Below, piece after piece: positions 36,214-46,081 of a stretch of DNA of 64,000 nucleotides (position 1 is its first letter; each line of letters starts with the position of its first letter). The stretch comes from CAIWHR01 sp963843595. GTDB taxonomy: Bacteria; Pseudomonadota; Gammaproteobacteria; Burkholderiales; Casimicrobiaceae. The notes under the pieces were generated by a model that was not told where the DNA came from, searched no databases, and worked only from the letters and a program-made list of their open reading frames with translations. The stretch covers positions 186,001-250,000 of the forward strand of contig CAWJLG010000008.1 of assembly GCA_963843595.1 (NCBI GenBank), in the 5' to 3' direction. The position numbers and the translations under genes were made by a program.

Positions 36214-36894
36214 ATGCCCGATTACAAGATTGCGCCCTCGCTGCTGTCGGCGGATTTCGCACGGCTGGGTGACGAAGTGCGTGCGGTGATCGCCGCCGGC
36301 GCCGACCTCATCCATTTCGACGTGATGGACAACCACTACGTCCCCAACCTCACGATCGGACCCCTGGTCTGCGAGGCGCTTCGCTCGCACGCGACGGTGC
36401 CGATCGACGTGCATCTGATGGTGAAGCCGGTCGACCGCATTGTTCCCGATTTCGCCAAGGCCGGCGCGACGATCGTGAGCTTCCATCCCGAGGCCTCCCA
36501 TCATGTCGATCGCACGATCGGACTCATCCGCGATTGCGGGTGCAAGGCCGGGCTCGTGTTCAATCCGGCCACGCCTCTCGACTGGCTCGACCACACCGTG
36601 GACAAGCTCGACCTCGTGCTGATCATGTCGGTGAATCCCGGGTTCGGCGGCCAGTCGTTCATTCCGCACGCCCTCGAAAAACTCAAGGCGGCCAGGACGC
36701 GGATCGACGCGGCGCAGCAGCGGACCGGACGGCCCATCCTGCTCGAGGTCGATGGCGGCGTGAAGATCGAGAATATCGGCGCCATCGCCAAGGCGGGCGC
36801 CGACACGTTCGTCGCCGGGTCGGCGATCTTCGGCACGCCGGACTACCCGACGACGATCGCGAGAATGCGCGCGGAGCTCGCCAAGGGCGGATGA
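36214..36894 (+). CDS. rpe: ribulose-phosphate 3-epimerase
   Basis: A 226-residue TIM-barrel metalloenzyme that interconverts ribulose 5-phosphate and xylulose 5-phosphate (pentose phosphate and Calvin cycles). It starts MPDYKIAPSLLSADFARLGD, and has IHFDVMDNHYVPNLTIGP, VDVHLMV-like IDVHLMVKPVD, and MSVNPGFGGQSF with the catalytic/metal-binding His and Asp residues conserved. The phosphate-binding end VDGGVKIENIG and AGSAIFG is intact. Its stop overlaps the gph start (ATGA), followed by trpE, a common betaproteobacterial order. Confidence 0.97.
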   Translation: MPDYKIAPSLLSADFARLGDEVRAVIAAGADLIHFDVMDNHYVPNLTIGPLVCEALRSHATVPIDVHLMVKPVDRIVPDFAKAGATIVSFHPEASHHVDRTIGLIRDCGCKAGLVFNPATPLDWLDHTVDKLDLVLIMSVNPGFGGQSFIPHALEKLKAARTRIDAAQQRTGRPILLEVDGGVKIENIGAIAKAGADTFVAGSAIFGTPDYPTTIARMRAELAKGG

Positions 36895-37622
36895 GCGTGG
36901 CTGCGCCTGCTGCCCCTACCGAGCCCCCGGTGCTCGCGATCCGTGCGATCGCCTTCGACCTCGACGGCACGCTGCTCGACACGATCCACGATCTGGCCGG
37001 CGCGGTGAACGCGCTGCTCGAGGAGCTGGGACTTCCCGCGCTGCCCAAGGCCGAGATCCGCGACATGGTGGGCAAGGGCATGCCGAATCTCGTGCGTCGG
37101 GTACTGGCGCGGGCGACCGGCGTATCGCCGGCCGCCATCGAGGACGCCGACATCGCGTCGGCGCTCGCGGGCTATCAGCGACACTACGCCGCGCAACTGG
37201 GCCGCGAGACGAAGCCGTTTCCGGGACTGGCGGAGGCGCTCACGCGACTGCGGGCGATGGGATTCCCGCTCGCGGTCATCACCAACAAGGCGACGCGGTT
37301 CGTGCGGCCGCATCTGGAGCGCGCAGGCATCGCCGGCTATTTCGCGCAGGTGATCGGTGGTGACGACCTGCCGGCGAAAAAGCCGGACCCCGCGCCGCTG
37401 CTCCACGTCGCGGCGGCATTCGGCATTGCCCCGGCGCAACTGCTGATGGTCGGCGATTCGGTCAACGACGTCGCCGCCGCGCGCGCCGCCGGCTGCCCGG
37501 TCCTGGTGCTGCCCCACGGATACAACGAGGGGGAGCCGGTGCAAAGCCTCGATGCCGATGGTATAGTCCCTACACTGCTCGCGATCCCCGATCGCGTCCG
37601 GTTTGCCGTGAACCCCCAGTGA
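36891..37622 (+). CDS. gph: phosphoglycolate phosphatase (HAD family)
   Basis: A 243-residue HAD hydrolase. Motif I is FDLDGTLLDTIHDL (nucleophile in DLDGT), motif II is VITNKAT, the Lys of motif III is in DLPAKKPDP, and motif IV is MVGDSVNDVAAA. It dephosphorylates 2-phosphoglycolate, which comes from DNA repair or oxygenation of RuBP. The start at 36891 overlaps the rpe stop. Its stop overlaps a GTG that opens a 28-codon ORF before trpE. A -10-like TATAGT lies inside its last 60 bases. Confidence 0.95.
   Translation: MSVAAPAAPTEPPVLAIRAIAFDLDGTLLDTIHDLAGAVNALLEELGLPALPKAEIRDMVGKGMPNLVRRVLARATGVSPAAIEDADIASALAGYQRHYAAQLGRETKPFPGLAEALTRLRAMGFPLAVITNKATRFVRPHLERAGIAGYFAQVIGGDDLPAKKPDPAPLLHVAAAFGIAPAQLLMVGDSVNDVAAARAAGCPVLVLPHGYNEGEPVQSLDADGIVPTLLAIPDRVRFAVNPQ
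37562..37567 (+). promoter_or_regulatory. possible -10 box (TATAGT) for the trpE leader
   Basis: TATAGT near the end of gph would give a transcript start about 45 bases before the small ORF at 37619, leaving a leader of about 215 bases before trpE. The -35 is weak. Confidence 0.3.
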
Positions 37623-37705
37623 GCTTCGACACCCTTGTCTTCGAACGCGCCGCCGCGCAGGTCTGCCTGCGGCACGCGAACGGCCAGCGCCGCTGGCGCC
37701 GCTGA
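37619..37705 (+). CDS. possible leader peptide upstream of trpE
   Basis: A 28-residue ORF with a GTG start overlapping the gph stop (GTGA): VSFDTLVFERAAAQVCLRHA, then NGQRRWRR. It carries a single Trp codon four codons from its end, set in a stretch of Arg codons. Two inverted repeats follow or overlap it (37675-37719 and 37718-37742). A classical trp leader has adjacent Trp codons and a U-run terminator, and neither is seen, so this may be a chance ORF. Confidence 0.3.
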   Translation: MSFDTLVFERAAAQVCLRHANGQRRWRR

Positions 37706-37742
37706 CCTGACCGTTCGCGCCTGGCGTCGCGCGCTCCAGGCG
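37675..37742 (+). repeat. overlapping inverted repeats in the trpE leader
   Basis: CGCGAACGG (37675-37683) pairs perfectly with CCGTTCGCG (37711-37719). Inside are CCAGCG and CGCTGG. Next, CGCCTGG (37718-37724) pairs with CCAGGCG (37736-37742). The two main stems share bases 37718-37719, so they could exclude each other. No T-run follows. Confidence 0.55.
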
Positions 37743-37789
37743 AGCCGGCCCCCGCAGTTCCCCCGCGTCGAACCGATCGTCGAAGCGTC

Positions 37790-39269
<1,480 letters not shown>

Positions 39270-39350
39270 CCGGCGACGCGCGCCGACCAGCGTCGCGGGC
39301 AGTTTCCGGCACCGCTTCCGCGCGTGGCGGCGCCGTCGGGGAATCGCACG

Positions 39351-41753
39351 CTAACCGGCTGCCAGCGATTGCAGCGCGCGCCGTACCTGCGTGACGACGC
39401 CCGGCCAGTCGCCCATCTGCGGCTGCCGGAACAGCCGGGCCGTCGGGTACCACGGACTGTCCTCGCGGGCCTGCAGCCAGCGCCAGTCTGCCGCGAACGG
39501 CAGCAGGATCCAGGTCCGTCTTCCCAGCGCCCCCGCCAGGTGGGCGACTGCGGTGTCGACGCTGATGACGAGGTCCATCAGCTGTGCGAGCGCGGCAGTG
39601 TCGCCGAAGTCGCGCAGCTCGTCGCCCAAGTGAAGAATGTCACCGCGTTGCGCGAGCACAGCGCGGTCGGCGTCGCGTAGCTCCTTCTGCAGGCTCACGT
39701 ATCGGACGTTGTCCGGCAGCATCCCGGCGAACAGCGACAGCGGGATCGAACGATCGTGGCGGACGTGGCGACCCGCCCCGCCGGACCAGACGAGTCCGAT
39801 GCGCTGGTGTTCGCTGGCGCCAAGCCGCGCCTCCCAGCCGCGGACACGATCCGGATCGGCGCGAAGGTAGGGGACGCGTGCCGGAAGCGTGGCTAGGGTG
39901 GTGTGCAAGGCGAGCGGCAGGCTGGGCAGCGGGCAGTGGACGTCGAACGCCGGCAAGGGTTCGCCGGCCGTGTAGACGCGCTCGACGCCGTCGATGCTCG
40001 CGAGCAGTTCCGCGAGCGGCGCCGGTGCCTCGAGCAGCACTCTCGCGCCCAGCGCGGCCACGTTCGTCGCGAAGCGGCAGAACTGGAACGTGTCGCCGAA
40101 CCCCTGCTCCGCGTGCAGCAGGATCGTCTTGCCATGCAGGTCCTCGCTTCCCAGCCAGAGCGGTTGCGCGAAGCTGCGCGCTCGCTTCTCCAGCCTGCGG
40201 GCACTCCAGCGCCACTCGTACTCGGGCCAGCCGCGCTCGTAGTCGCCGACCAGCAACCGGCACAGCGCCAGGTTCCAGTGGGCGGTCGGATCGTCCGGCT
40301 TCAGGGCAAGAACCCGTGTGAAGCAATCCAGTGCCTCGTCGCTGCGGCCGAGATCCTGCAGCGTCATGCCCCGGTTGTTCAGCGAATCGACGTGGTCCGG
40401 TTGGCGTTCGAGCGCCTGCGCGTAACTCGCCAGCGCCTCCTCGTGGCGCAGCAGGCGGACCAGCGCATTTCCCCGGTTGTAGAGGGCGCCGACGAAGCCC
40501 GGGCGCGCGCGCAACGCCGCCTCGCAACTCGCGAGCGCTTCCTCGTGGCGCCCGAGAGCGCACAGCGCGGCGCCGCGATGGCTCAACGCCTCCGGGTAAC
40601 CGGGGCGCAACATCAGCGCCCGATCGTAGCTTGCGAGGGCAGCGTCGATTTGGCCGAGACGTTGTTGCGCATTGCCTCGGTTGTTCAGTGCCTCGGCAAA
40701 GTCCGGCCGCAGCGCGAGTGCCTGCGCGAAGCTCGCCAGCGCCTCTTCGTCGCGCCCGAGGGCCAGCAGCGCCGCGCCGCGGTTGTTGTGCGTCTGCGCC
40801 CGGTGCGGCGCGTGCCGCAGCGCACTCTCGTGACTTGCCAGCGCTTGCGCGGGGCGCCCGAGAGCCTGCAGCGCGGCGCCCCGGCGGTCCAGTGCGTCCG
40901 CATCGTCCGGAAGCACTCGCAGTGCGCGCTCGTAGCTCGCGATGGCGTCCTCGAAGCGATGCAGCGACGCGAGCGTATCTGCGCGATTGACCAGTGCGCG
41001 CGCGAAATCGGGTCGGACGGCGAGCGCGCGGTCGTAGCTTGCCAGTGCTTCGGCATCGCGTCCCAGCGCCTGGAGCGCGGTCCCGCGGTTGTTGAGCGCC
41101 TGCGCGTGTCCGGCGTCGAGCTGCAGTGCGCGTTCGTAGCTTCGCAACGCCTCCTCGATCCGCCCGAGGGCCTGCAGGACGGCGCCGCGGCTGTTGAACA
41201 GCCCCGGGTCGTCCGTCTTGAGCTGCAGGGCGCGCTCGTAGCTCGCGAGTGATTCGCCGTTGCGCCCGAGATGTCGGAGCGCATTGCCCCGATTGCCGAG
41301 CGCCTCCGCGAAATCGGGCCTGAGGCGCAAGGCATGCTCGTAGCTCGCGAGTGCCTCGTGGTGGCGACCGAGGTCGTCGAGCACGGCCCCGCGATTGTTG
41401 AGCATCTCGGCGTGGTCCGGTCGCAGCGCAAGCGCACGGTCGTAGCACGCCAGCGCGTCGGCGTGGCGACCCATCCTCCTCAGCACGTTGCCGAGATTGG
41501 AGTGCGCGGCCGCGTGAGCGGGATTCACGGCGACGGCGCGGCCGAGGAGATCGGCGGCGGCGGCCGCGTTGCCGCGCTGGGCCTCGAGGATGCCCAGGAA
41601 ATGCAGCGCGTCGAATTGCGCCGGCGCTTGCGCGAGCACCTCCTGGTAGAGACCGGCCGCAGGCGCCAGCTCACCTCGCTGATGGAGTGCAATCGCCTGC
41701 TGCAGCCGGTCCGGTGGACGCGCCGCGTTCGCTGCTTCTTCCGTTGCCGTCAC
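39351..41753 (-). CDS. TPR protein with C-terminal glycosyltransferase-like domain
   Basis: An 800-residue protein with no signal peptide. The N-terminal two thirds (about residues 15-500) is an array of roughly fourteen tetratricopeptide repeats, many nearly identical (ALASYDRALALRPDHAEMLN pattern). The C-terminal part (about residues 530-800) resembles O-GlcNAc transferase-like or heptosyltransferase-like domains: ILLHAEQGFGDTFQFCRFAT, RIGLVWSGGAGRHVRHDRSI and VISVDTAVAHLAGALGRRTW. Such proteins may glycosylate other proteins or surface structures. It lies antisense between trpE and trpG, splitting the trp genes. Codon usage and composition are like the neighbours. Confidence 0.9.
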   Translation of the reverse strand: MTATEEAANAARPPDRLQQAIALHQRGELAPAAGLYQEVLAQAPAQFDALHFLGILEAQRGNAAAAADLLGRAVAVNPAHAAAHSNLGNVLRRMGRHADALACYDRALALRPDHAEMLNNRGAVLDDLGRHHEALASYEHALRLRPDFAEALGNRGNALRHLGRNGESLASYERALQLKTDDPGLFNSRGAVLQALGRIEEALRSYERALQLDAGHAQALNNRGTALQALGRDAEALASYDRALAVRPDFARALVNRADTLASLHRFEDAIASYERALRVLPDDADALDRRGAALQALGRPAQALASHESALRHAPHRAQTHNNRGAALLALGRDEEALASFAQALALRPDFAEALNNRGNAQQRLGQIDAALASYDRALMLRPGYPEALSHRGAALCALGRHEEALASCEAALRARPGFVGALYNRGNALVRLLRHEEALASYAQALERQPDHVDSLNNRGMTLQDLGRSDEALDCFTRVLALKPDDPTAHWNLALCRLLVGDYERGWPEYEWRWSARRLEKRARSFAQPLWLGSEDLHGKTILLHAEQGFGDTFQFCRFATNVAALGARVLLEAPAPLAELLASIDGVERVYTAGEPLPAFDVHCPLPSLPLALHTTLATLPARVPYLRADPDRVRGWEARLGASEHQRIGLVWSGGAGRHVRHDRSIPLSLFAGMLPDNVRYVSLQKELRDADRAVLAQRGDILHLGDELRDFGDTAALAQLMDLVISVDTAVAHLAGALGRRTWILLPFAADWRWLQAREDSPWYPTARLFRQPQMGDWPGVVTQVRRALQSLAAG
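40253..41705 (-). repeat. tandem 102-base TPR-coding repeats
   Basis: The DNA of the TPR array repeats with a 34-codon period. Units share segments such as GCGAGCGCTTCCTCGTGGCG on the plus strand. High similarity between units suggests recent duplications, and repeat number could vary between strains. Confidence 0.7.
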
Positions 41754-42299
41754 CTGAGAAGCTCCCCTGCCGTTGGTCCGTCATGCTGCCGGCCGTCGGC
41801 CGGTGTCCGCGATCGACCCGCGGTTGCGCGCCGTGATCGTCGCACACCGTCGTGCCATGCACACGCGCACTCCGGCCAAGGTCATTCGCTTCTCGGCCGG
41901 ACGGCTCCTCGTTGCAGAATGGAGGGTCATGGCCGTATCGCGACGACCGGCTTCGCAATCCTGCCCGACCGGACGGGGGAGGGCAAGGATGCGCACTGCC
42001 GCCCGCGCCTGCGGTCTTGCGTACTCTTGCGGGAATGCGGCGCCCAAGGTAACGTCCTGTGATGGCTTCCCGTTCGTTACGCCATTCACATTCGCCTCTG
42101 CCGCACCTCTCGCCCGCCGCCCGGCGGCGATGGCGCTAGTTCGCCGCGCGCCGATCTTCCCGCAGGAGTTCGCGCCCAAGGCGCCCGGCGGCCCTCGTGC
42201 ACCAGGGCTCCGGCAGCTTCGGGTCCGCTCGCAGGCCGGTCGGCGGCCTTGCGCACCGGGATCGGAAAATCAACGCCTTAGCCGGCTCGAGGGGGCCGC
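41754..42299 (+). other. gene-poor stretch upstream of trpG
   Basis: About 545 bases with only Arg/Ala-rich open frames on both strands and no domain I recognise. It must hold the promoter for trpGDC and the start region of the antisense TPR gene, but no clear -35/-10 pair was found. GAGGGGG lies just before the trpG start. Confidence 0.5.
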
Positions 42300-42872
42300 A
42301 TGCTGCTGATGATCGACAATTACGACAGCTTCACCTACAACCTGGTCCAGTATCTGGGGGAACTCGGCGCCGACGTCCACGTGCATCGCAACGACGCGAT
42401 CACGCTCGAGCAGGTCGCGGCGTGGGAGCCCGCGATGATCGTCATCTCGCCCGGGCCATGCACACCCAACGAAGCGGGAATCTCGGTTCCGCTCATCCAG
42501 CGGTTCGCGGGAAAGATCCCGATCCTCGGCGTATGCCTCGGGCATCAGGCGATCGGGCAGGCGTTCGGCGGCAACATCGTTCGCGCCAGGCGCGTGATGC
42601 ACGGCAAGCTGTCACCGGTCACGCACGACGGGCGCGGCGTGTTCACCGGGCTGCCTTCGCCGTTCTCGGTCACCCGCTACCACTCGCTGGCCATCGATCC
42701 GTCGACGATGCCCGAGTGTCTCGAGGTGAGCGCGACGGCCGACGACGACGGGGAGGTCATGGGGGTGCGTCACAAGACGCTCGCCGTCGAAGGCGTGCAG
42801 TTCCATCCCGAGGCAATCCTGACCGAGCACGGCCACGCGCTGCTGCGTAATTTTCTCGAGGGTCGGCGCTGA
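42300..42872 (+). CDS. trpG: anthranilate synthase component II (glutamine amidotransferase)
   Basis: A 190-residue class I glutamine amidotransferase that feeds ammonia to TrpE (and possibly also to PabB for folate). The triad is Cys79 (LGVCLGHQ), plus His and Glu in GVQFHPEAILTEHG. The oxyanion motif is SPGPCTPNEAG. It opens MLLMIDNYDSFTYNLVQYLG. A GAGGGGG ribosome-binding site is present. It lacks a trpE neighbour immediately upstream because of the TPR gene. trpD follows after 75 bases. Confidence 0.97.
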   Translation: MLLMIDNYDSFTYNLVQYLGELGADVHVHRNDAITLEQVAAWEPAMIVISPGPCTPNEAGISVPLIQRFAGKIPILGVCLGHQAIGQAFGGNIVRARRVMHGKLSPVTHDGRGVFTGLPSPFSVTRYHSLAIDPSTMPECLEVSATADDDGEVMGVRHKTLAVEGVQFHPEAILTEHGHALLRNFLEGRR

Positions 42873-42947
42873 GCGCGCTCGCCTCCGCGCACACGCATTT
42901 GCCATTCCGCCGCCCCGACGCCAACCACGACGAAACAGGGAACCGTC

Positions 42948-43988
42948 ATGCCCATTACGCTACAGGAAGCGCTGCAACGCACGATCGAGCATCGCGAGAT
43001 CTTTCCGGATGAGATGCTGTCGATCATGCGGCGGATCATGAGCGGAGAGGTCACGCCGGTGATGATCGCGGCGCTCACCGTCGGACTGCGCGTGAAGAAG
43101 GAGACCGTCGGCGAGATCGCCGCTGCCGCGCAGGTCATGCGCGAATTCGCCACCCGGGTCGAGGTGACCGATCGCGACCATCTGGTCGACATCGTCGGCA
43201 CCGGCGGGGATGCGTCGCACACGTTCAACATCTCGACCGCGTCGATGTTCGTTGCGGCCGCGGCCGGCGCGCGCGTGGCCAAGCACGGCGGCCGCTCGGT
43301 GTCGTCGAAATCGGGTTCGGCCGACGTGCTGGAGGCGCTGGGCGCCAACATCATGCTCAAGCCGGAGGCCGTCGCCCAGTGCATCGACGAGACCGGCGTG
43401 GGTTTCATGTTCGCGCCGTCGCACCACACCGCGATGAAGTACGCGGCGCCGGTGCGCAAGGAGCTCGGCGTGCGCACGATCTTCAACATTCTCGGCCCGC
43501 TGACCAATCCCGCCGGTGCGCCGAACCAGCTGCTGGGCGTGTTCCACCCCGATCTCGTCGGCATCCAGGTCCGCGTGCTGCAGCGCCTGGGCAGCAAGCA
43601 TGTGCTGGTCGTCTACGGCAAGGATGGAATGGACGAGGTGTCCCTCGGTGCGGCGACGATGATCGGCGAGCTGAAGGACGGCGAGGTTCGCGAGTACGAG
43701 ATCCATCCGGAGGACTTCGGCCTGCGGATGATCAGCAATCGCGGCCTCAAGGTCGCCGATGCGACGGAGTCGAAGGACATGGTTCTCGAGGCGCTCGGCG
43801 GCGTCGAGGGTACGCCGCGCGAGATCGTCGTGCTCAATGCGGGCGCCGCGCTCTACGCCGCCGATGTGGCGGCCACCATCGCGGAAGGCATCGAACGAGC
43901 GCGTGCCGCCATCGCCTCCGGGGCGGCGCAGCGGAAGCTCGAGGTATTCGTCGCGACAACCCAGAAGCTCGCCGCCCGGGGCGCGTGA
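42948..43988 (+). CDS. trpD: anthranilate phosphoribosyltransferase
   Basis: A 346-residue enzyme that joins anthranilate to PRPP. The PRPP and Mg binding motifs are VDIVGTGGDASHTFNISTAS and GRSVSSKSGSADVLEALG; the anthranilate region is HHTAMKYAAPVRKELGVRTI. It opens MPITLQEALQRTIEHREIFP. It lies between trpG and trpC. Confidence 0.97.
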   Translation: MPITLQEALQRTIEHREIFPDEMLSIMRRIMSGEVTPVMIAALTVGLRVKKETVGEIAAAAQVMREFATRVEVTDRDHLVDIVGTGGDASHTFNISTASMFVAAAAGARVAKHGGRSVSSKSGSADVLEALGANIMLKPEAVAQCIDETGVGFMFAPSHHTAMKYAAPVRKELGVRTIFNILGPLTNPAGAPNQLLGVFHPDLVGIQVRVLQRLGSKHVLVVYGKDGMDEVSLGAATMIGELKDGEVREYEIHPEDFGLRMISNRGLKVADATESKDMVLEALGGVEGTPREIVVLNAGAALYAADVAATIAEGIERARAAIASGAAQRKLEVFVATTQKLAARGA

Positions 43989-44031
43989 GGGCCGGCGGAA
44001 CCGTGGTTCCGGACGCACGGCGGGTAACGGC

Positions 44032-44826
44032 GTGAGCGAACGCGACATCCTGAAGCGGATCCTCGCCGCCAAGGCGGAGGAGGTGGCGGCGGCCCGGCGT
44101 TCGCGCTCGGTGCGGGAGGTCGAGGCCGCAGCGCGCGCAGCGGACGAGGTCCGCGATTTCGTCGGCGCGTTGCGGGCGAAGATCGCCGCCGGCGGCTCCG
44201 CGGTGATCGCCGAGATCAAGAAGGCCAGCCCGAGCAAGGGTATTCTGCGGCCGATCTTCGATCCGCCGGCCATCGCGAAGCGCTATGAGGCCGGCGGGGC
44301 CGCGTGCCTGTCGGTGCTGACCGACCGCCCGTTCTTCCAGGGTGCACCGGAGTACCTGACGGCGGCGCGCGCCGCGTGCGCGCTTCCCGCGTTGCGCAAG
44401 GACTTCATCATCGACGAGTACCAGGTCGCGGAGGCGCGCGCCCTGGGCGCCGATGCGATTCTGCTGATCGTGGCCGCCCTCGACGATGCCCGCCTTGCGG
44501 CGCTGGAAGCGTACGCGGCGTCGTTCGGGCTTTCGGTGCTCGTCGAGGTTCACGATGCGGACGAGCTCGACCGCGCGCTGGCGTTGAAGACGCCGCTCGT
44601 CGGCATCAACAACCGCAACCTGCGCACGTTCGAAGTGTCGCTCGACACGACGTTCGACCTGTTGCCGCGCATTCCGTCGGACCGGCTCGTCGTCACCGAA
44701 AGCGGCATCCTGGTGCCGGCGGACGTGGCGCGCATGCGCAGCCGGGGCGTCCATGCCTTCCTCGTCGGAGAGGCATTCATGCGCGCCGCGGATCCCGGCG
44801 CCGCGCTCGCGGCGCTGTTTCGCTGA
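44032..44826 (+). CDS. trpC: indole-3-glycerol phosphate synthase
   Basis: A 264-residue TIM barrel that closes the indole ring. Motifs VIAEIKKASPSKGILRPIFD, SVLTDRPFFQGAPEYL, LRKDFIIDEYQVAEARALGA and VGINNRNLRTFEVSLDTT carry the catalytic Lys and Glu residues. The start is a GTG at 44032 (SERDILKRILAAKAEEVAAA). The frame is open upstream into trpD, but homology begins here. A new transcription unit starts about 125 bases later. Confidence 0.96.
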   Translation: MSERDILKRILAAKAEEVAAARRSRSVREVEAAARAADEVRDFVGALRAKIAAGGSAVIAEIKKASPSKGILRPIFDPPAIAKRYEAGGAACLSVLTDRPFFQGAPEYLTAARAACALPALRKDFIIDEYQVAEARALGADAILLIVAALDDARLAALEAYAASFGLSVLVEVHDADELDRALALKTPLVGINNRNLRTFEVSLDTTFDLLPRIPSDRLVVTESGILVPADVARMRSRGVHAFLVGEAFMRAADPGAALAALFR

Positions 44827-44848
44827 CGCGCCGGCGCGCCGGCTCCGG

Positions 44849-44857
44849 TGCTATGAT
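44849..44857 (+). promoter_or_regulatory. extended -10 (TGCTATGAT) of the ugp-type operon
   Basis: TGCTATGAT lies about 95 bases before the TTG start of the ATPase gene, in the gap after trpC. No phosphate box (PhoB site) was recognised. Confidence 0.4.
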
Positions 44858-44950
44858 GCGCTGCCGTCCCGACGCGGCGGCAGGTGCCGCGCGTCGCCTC
44901 GTTCGAATCCCGTCACCGCCTGCCGCCTCGTTCTTCCGGGGAGCCCGTAC

Positions 44951-46042
44951 TTGTCGGCTATCGTCGCCGAAAATGTCAGCAAGCACTGGACGACTGCCGA
45001 GGGACAGGTGCGCGCGGTCGACGGGCTGTCGTTCTCGTTCGACGCCGGCACGCTCAACGTCCTGCTCGGTCCGTCGGGCTGCGGCAAATCGACCACGCTG
45101 CGGCTCATCGCCGGCCTCGAGCAGGCGGATGGCGGGCGCATTCTCATCGGCGGTCGCGACGTGACGCGCCTTCCGCCGTCGCAACGCAACATCTCGATGG
45201 TGTTCCAGAGCTACGCGCTGTTCCCGCACCTTTCCGTGGCGGAGAACCTCGTGTTCGGGCTGCGCGTGCGCAAGGTCGCCCCCGCCGACCTCGACCGACG
45301 GCTCGACCGTGTCGCCGGCCTGCTCGGTCTCGCGCAGCTCCTTGATCGCAAGCCTTCGCAGCTGTCCGGCGGGCAGCAGCAGCGGGTGGCGCTCGGCCGC
45401 GCGATCATCAACGAGGCGCCGGTCTGCCTCATGGACGAGCCGCTGTCCAATCTCGACGCCCAGCTGCGCCAGGACATGCGCGCGGAGATCCGGAACCTGC
45501 AGCGGGAGCTCGGCATCACGATGGTCTACGTCACGCACGATCAGGTCGAGGCGATGACGATGGCCGACCGCGTCGTTCTGCTCAACAAGGGTCGCATCGA
45601 GCAGAACGCCGCGCCGGTGGATCTCTACGAAACGCCGGCGAACACGTTCGTCGCGCGGTTCATCGGCACGCCGCCGATGAACCTGCTGCCGCTCGAGCCG
45701 GGCGCCGCTGGGGCCGTGATCGCCGGCACCGACGGGCCCGCCATCGCGCCGGCCGAGTGCGCCGGCCTGACGCTGGGCGTGCGGCCCGAGCACATCGAGC
45801 TGGGCTTAGAGCGCGGCGCGCGCGCGCGCGTCGAGAGCGTCGAGTACCTGGGCGCCGACTCGCTGGTCGCGTGCCGGCTGGGCACGGCGGCCGTTGCCGT
45901 GCGCGTCCCCGGCAGCAGCGGCCTTGCGCGCGGCGATGCCGCGTGGCTGTCCTGGGCGCCCGGTGCGCAGCATCTGTTCGAACGCGATGGTACCCGGCGG
46001 CCCGAGTCCGCGCGTCAGGAATCCGCAACGATGCTCGCGTAG
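44951..46042 (+). CDS. ugpC: ABC transporter ATP-binding protein (MalK/UgpC type)
   Basis: A 363-residue ATPase of a carbohydrate/polyol uptake system. Walker A is GPSGCGKST, the signature LSGGQQQRVALGRA, Walker B CLMDEPLSNLDA and the H-loop VTHDQVEAM. A C-terminal TOBE/MOI regulatory domain follows (VRPEHIELGL, VEYLGADSL). The start is a TTG at 44951, with GGGGAG seven bases upstream; the frame extends upstream but the extra part is Arg-rich. It is followed by a binding protein and two permeases, the order of ugp-like operons. The substrate could be glycerol-3-phosphate, glycerophosphodiesters or another sugar compound. Confidence 0.93.
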   Translation: MSAIVAENVSKHWTTAEGQVRAVDGLSFSFDAGTLNVLLGPSGCGKSTTLRLIAGLEQADGGRILIGGRDVTRLPPSQRNISMVFQSYALFPHLSVAENLVFGLRVRKVAPADLDRRLDRVAGLLGLAQLLDRKPSQLSGGQQQRVALGRAIINEAPVCLMDEPLSNLDAQLRQDMRAEIRNLQRELGITMVYVTHDQVEAMTMADRVVLLNKGRIEQNAAPVDLYETPANTFVARFIGTPPMNLLPLEPGAAGAVIAGTDGPAIAPAECAGLTLGVRPEHIELGLERGARARVESVEYLGADSLVACRLGTAAVAVRVPGSSGLARGDAAWLSWAPGAQHLFERDGTRRPESARQESATMLA

Positions 46043-46081
46043 CATCGCGCGTTGTTCGTCTTGCCAGAGGAGGAAGTCGTC

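Noticed and set aside
39351..41753. TPR-coding tandem repeats as a CRISPR-like array
   Set aside because: The 102-base period, continuous reading frame and absence of short palindromic repeats with unique spacers fit protein repeats, not CRISPR.
41781..42179. A 132-residue minus-strand frame between trpE-side TPR gene and trpG
   Set aside because: Composition is Arg/Ala-rich with no domain or homology that I can name; no start signal.
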